A stretch of DNA of 64,000 bases from Pseudomonas brassicacearum. GTDB taxonomy: Bacteria; Pseudomonadota; Gammaproteobacteria; Pseudomonadales; Pseudomonadaceae. Within the stretch, counting starts at the first letter, position 1. Each line of letters starts with the position of its first letter. Location: the NCBI RefSeq assembly GCF_000585995.1, contig NZ_CP007410.1, positions 1,825,430 to 1,889,429 of the forward strand, given 5' to 3'. Below are positions 61,547 through 64,000 of the stretch, piece by piece. The notes beneath the pieces were generated by a model. That model did no database searches and had not been told where the DNA came from. It saw only the letters and a program-made list of their open reading frames with translations. Both the position numbers and the translations under genes were made by a program.

Positions 61547-62488
61547 ATGACACAACCCATTGTCGTGGCGGCACTGTATAAGTTCGTCACCCTTGAAGAT
61601 TACGTCGAGTTGCGTGAGCCCTTGCTCAAGGCCATGCTCGACAACGGCGTCAAAGGCACGCTGCTGATCGCCCAGGAAGGTATCAACGGCACGGTCTCCG
61701 GCACCCGCGAAGGCATCGACGGCCTGCTGGCCTGGCTCAAGAACGATCCGCGCATGATCGACATCGACCACAAAGAGTCGTACTGCGACGAGCAGCCGTT
61801 CTACCGCACCAAGGTCAAGCTCAAGAAAGAAATCGTGACCCTCGGCGTTGAAGGCGTAGACCCGAACAAACAAGTCGGCACTTACGTCGAGCCGCAGGAC
61901 TGGAATGCGTTGATCAGCGATCCGGAAGTGCTGTTGATCGACACTCGCAACGATTACGAAGTGTCCATCGGCACCTTTGAAGGCGCGATCGATCCCAAGA
62001 CCACCAGCTTTCGCGAGTTCCCCGAGTACATCAAGGCCAACTTCGACCCTGCCCGGCACAAGAAAGTCGCGATGTTCTGCACCGGCGGCATTCGCTGTGA
62101 AAAAGCCTCCAGCTATATGCTCGGCCAGGGTTTCGACGAGGTCTATCACCTCAAGGGCGGCATCCTGAAATACCTCGAGGAGGTGCCTCAGGAAGAAACC
62201 AAATGGCGTGGCGACTGCTTCGTGTTCGATAACCGCGTGACCGTTCGTCATGACCTCAGCGAAGGAGACTACGATCAATGTCACGCCTGTCGTACACCGA
62301 TCAGCGTGGAAGACCGTGCCTCGGAGCATTATGTACCGGGCATCAGTTGCCCTCATTGCTGGGATAAGCTGAGCGAGAAGACCCGCCGCAGCGCCATCGA
62401 CCGGCAAAAGCAGATCGAATTGGCCAAGGCCCGCAACATGCCGCATCCAATCGGCTACAACTACAAGCAGTCATCTTCCGAGGCTTGA
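61547..62488 (+). CDS. trhO: tRNA U34 hydroxylase TrhO (rhodanese family)
   Basis: 313 residues. N-terminal acylphosphatase-like domain, central rhodanese domain with active Cys in [17 protein letters not shown], and a C-terminal region with two Cys pairs (CHACRTPIS and CPHCWDKL). It makes 5-hydroxyuridine at position 34 of tRNA in an oxygen-dependent way. The next gene starts 3 bases after its stop. Confidence 0.93.
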   Translation: MTQPIVVAALYKFVTLEDYVELREPLLKAMLDNGVKGTLLIAQEGINGTVSGTREGIDGLLAWLKNDPRMIDIDHKESYCDEQPFYRTKVKLKKEIVTLGVEGVDPNKQVGTYVEPQDWNALISDPEVLLIDTRNDYEVSIGTFEGAIDPKTTSFREFPEYIKANFDPARHKKVAMFCTGGIRCEKASSYMLGQGFDEVYHLKGGILKYLEEVPQEETKWRGDCFVFDNRVTVRHDLSEGDYDQCHACRTPISVEDRASEHYVPGISCPHCWDKLSEKTRRSAIDRQKQIELAKARNMPHPIGYNYKQSSSEA

Positions 62489-62491
62489 ACC

Positions 62492-63127
62492 ATGGCGCCA
62501 CGCCTGCTCTATGTGATGGACCCGATGTGTTCCTGGTGCTGGGGCTTCGCGCCGGTGGCCGAGGCACTGGTCGAGCAGGCGCAAGCCGCCGGTGTGGAGT
62601 TGCACCTGGTGGTGGGCGGTTTGCGCACCGGCAGCGGTTCGGCCCTGGAGCCGACTACCCGACGCTACATCCTGGAACATTGGCAGGCCGTCACCGAGGC
62701 CACCGGCCAGACGTTCAAGCTTGAAGGTGCATTGCCGGACGGTTTCGTCTACGACACCGAACCGGCCTGCCGGGCCTTGGTGACCGCCCGTAGCCTGGCG
62801 CCTGACCTGGCCTGGAAGCTGGTGAAGCTGATCCAGCAGGCTTTTTATGTTCAAGGCCGCGACGTAACCCTCGCCAGCGTCCTGGTGGAATTGGCCGAAC
62901 AAGCCGGGCTGCCGCGCATCGAATTCGCCGCGGCATTCGATCGCGCCGACCAACATGCGGCCACTGCTGCGGATTTCACCTGGGTGCAGGACCTGGGTAT
63001 TGCGGGGTTTCCCACGTTGCTGGCCGAGCGTGACGGCCAATTGGCCTTGCTTACTAACGGTTACCAGCCCTTGAGCCAATTGTCTCCATTGCTGGGTCGC
63101 TGGCTGGAGCGCGCGGCCTGTGCCTGA
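62492..63127 (+). CDS. DsbA/FrnE-family thioredoxin-fold protein
   Basis: 211 residues with no signal peptide, so probably cytoplasmic. The active site MCSWCWGFAPV near residue 12, a helical insert, and the cis-Pro loop IAGFPTLL indicate a DsbA-family oxidoreductase or isomerase. The partner is unknown. The last 8 bases overlap the following ABC gene start. Confidence 0.87.
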   Translation: MAPRLLYVMDPMCSWCWGFAPVAEALVEQAQAAGVELHLVVGGLRTGSGSALEPTTRRYILEHWQAVTEATGQTFKLEGALPDGFVYDTEPACRALVTARSLAPDLAWKLVKLIQQAFYVQGRDVTLASVLVELAEQAGLPRIEFAAAFDRADQHAATAADFTWVQDLGIAGFPTLLAERDGQLALLTNGYQPLSQLSPLLGRWLERAACA

Positions 63128-64000
63128 CCTGTCGGATGAGGCATCGGCCACGCGGCGCATCGATCGGTTGAGTTGGGCAGAAATCCGTAGGCTGGCCCTC
63201 AAACACAAAAAAGCCCTGTGGATCGCCAACGGCGTGGCCGTTCTAGCGACGTTGTGCAGTGTGCCAATCCCGTTGCTGTTGCCGCTGCTGGTGGACGAAG
63301 TGCTGCTGGGGCACGGCGATGCTGCCTTGAAAGTCATGAATCAGGCATTGCCGACAGAGTGGCAGCGCGCGGCCGGCTATATCGGGCTGATGCTGCTGGT
63401 GACCTTGGCCCTGCGGTGCGGCGCGTTGCTGTTCAACGTGTTGCAGGCACGCTTGTTCGCCAGGCTGGCCAAGGACATCGTCTATCGCATTCGTATCCGG
63501 TTGATCGAGCGTCTCAAGCGTATTTCCCTGGGCGAGTACGAAAGCCTGGGCAGTGGCACCGTGGCGGCCCACCTGGTCACGGACCTGGACACCCTCGACA
63601 AATTCATCGGCGAAACCCTCAGCCGTTTCCTGGTGGCGATGCTGACCCTGGTGGGCACCGCTGGGATTCTGGTATGGATGCACTGGGAACTGGCGCTGCT
63701 GATCCTGTTGTTCAACCCGCTGGTGATCTACGCCACGGTGCAGTTGGGCAAGCGGGTCAAGCACCTCAAGAAGCTGGAGAACGACAGCACGTCGCGCTTC
63801 ACCCAGGCCCTGACCGAAACCCTGGACGCTATCCAGGAAGTGCGCGCCGGTAACCGCCAGGGATATTTCCTCGGCCGTTTGGGGGCGCGCGCCAAGGAGG
63901 TCCGCGATTACGCGGTGAGTTCGCAGTGGAAGACCGACGCCTCGAACCGCGCCAGTGGTTTGCTGTTCCAGTTTGGTATCGATATTTTTCGCGCGGCGGC
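63120..64000 (+). CDS. ABC transporter with fused membrane domain, N-terminal part (cut by window end)
   Basis: At least 293 residues from GTG 63120, open through the last base. The visible part is a type I exporter membrane domain: helices around VAVLATLCSVPIPLLLPLLV and YIGLMLLVTLALRCGALLFN, and the typical ABC-B loops (RIRIRLIERLKRISLGEYES; TVAAHLVTDLDTLDKFIGET). The ATPase domain lies beyond the window. Substrate unknown; overlap with the DsbA-family gene suggests co-translation. Confidence 0.85.
   Translation, partial: MPDLSDEASATRRIDRLSWAEIRRLALKHKKALWIANGVAVLATLCSVPIPLLLPLLVDEVLLGHGDAALKVMNQALPTEWQRAAGYIGLMLLVTLALRCGALLFNVLQARLFARLAKDIVYRIRIRLIERLKRISLGEYESLGSGTVAAHLVTDLDTLDKFIGETLSRFLVAMLTLVGTAGILVWMHWELALLILLFNPLVIYATVQLGKRVKHLKKLENDSTSRFTQALTETLDAIQEVRAGNRQGYFLGRLGARAKEVRDYAVSSQWKTDASNRASGLLFQFGIDIFRAA

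Overview
The window is a stretch of chromosome from a Pseudomonas of the fluorescens group. The evidence is the gene order (fleR-fliEFGHIJ, then a HptB/HsbR/HsbA module, fliK, fliLMNOPQR-flhB, flhA-flhF-fleN-fliA, cheYZAB-motCD-parA-parP-cheW, then the ccm operon), the NAGGN osmoprotectant genes, the high GC content, and abundant Pseudomonas-type REP/REPIN repeats. The species cannot be fixed from the window. I see no tRNA or rRNA gene, CRISPR array, prophage or transposase.

Region 1 (1-31195) is a polar-flagellum and chemotaxis island, all on the plus strand. It holds the end of fleR, the basal body/C-ring/export ATPase genes fliE-fliJ, and a phosphorelay branch (STAS protein HsbA, response-regulator phosphatase/kinase HsbR, phosphotransfer protein HptB). 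Next come fliK, the switch and export genes fliL-flhB, an unrecognised gene, flhA, the number/placement pair flhF-fleN, the sigma factor fliA, and the chemotaxis core with a second stator pair (motCD) and the polar array-positioning genes (parA, parP). Four sites with the sigma-54 spacing GG-N10-GC lie just before fliE, fliK, fliL and flhA, so these units are probably RpoN/FleQ driven.

Region 2 (31196-33334, minus strand) carries a second FliK-like protein translationally coupled to a stand-alone copy of the FlhB C-terminal domain. Region 3 (33365-40920) is the complete system I cytochrome c maturation operon ccmABCDEFGHI followed by a proline-rich lipoprotein. Region 4 (40921-46900) has speE between two near-identical repeats, an LTA-synthase-like sulfatase, a 50-residue DUF3309 protein, an SDR, a YnfA-type membrane protein, a CsrA/Rsm paralogue and YheU.

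Region 5 (46900-52000, minus) encodes N-acetylglutaminylglutamine amide synthesis: amidotransferase, synthetase and M42 peptidase. Region 6 (52000-64000) is mixed housekeeping: mnmC, a polyphosphate:AMP phosphotransferase, a thiolase, a DUF6316 protein, an EamA transporter, fumC, a DUF2059 protein, a BolA-like protein, trhO, a DsbA-family protein and the start of an ABC exporter cut by the window end.

The main oddities are two 1-base frame breaks in otherwise conserved genes. fliA loses its normal stop and gains a foreign tail. ccmC is split in two. Both sit at runs of four identical G or C where five would restore the family sequence, so sequencing or assembly error is the leading explanation. 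Other points of interest are the orphan gene between flhB and flhA, the duplicated FliK/FlhB-C switch pair, the four repeats in the CheA linker, and two families of paired palindromic repeats, one copy of which contains a perfect 15-bp hairpin.
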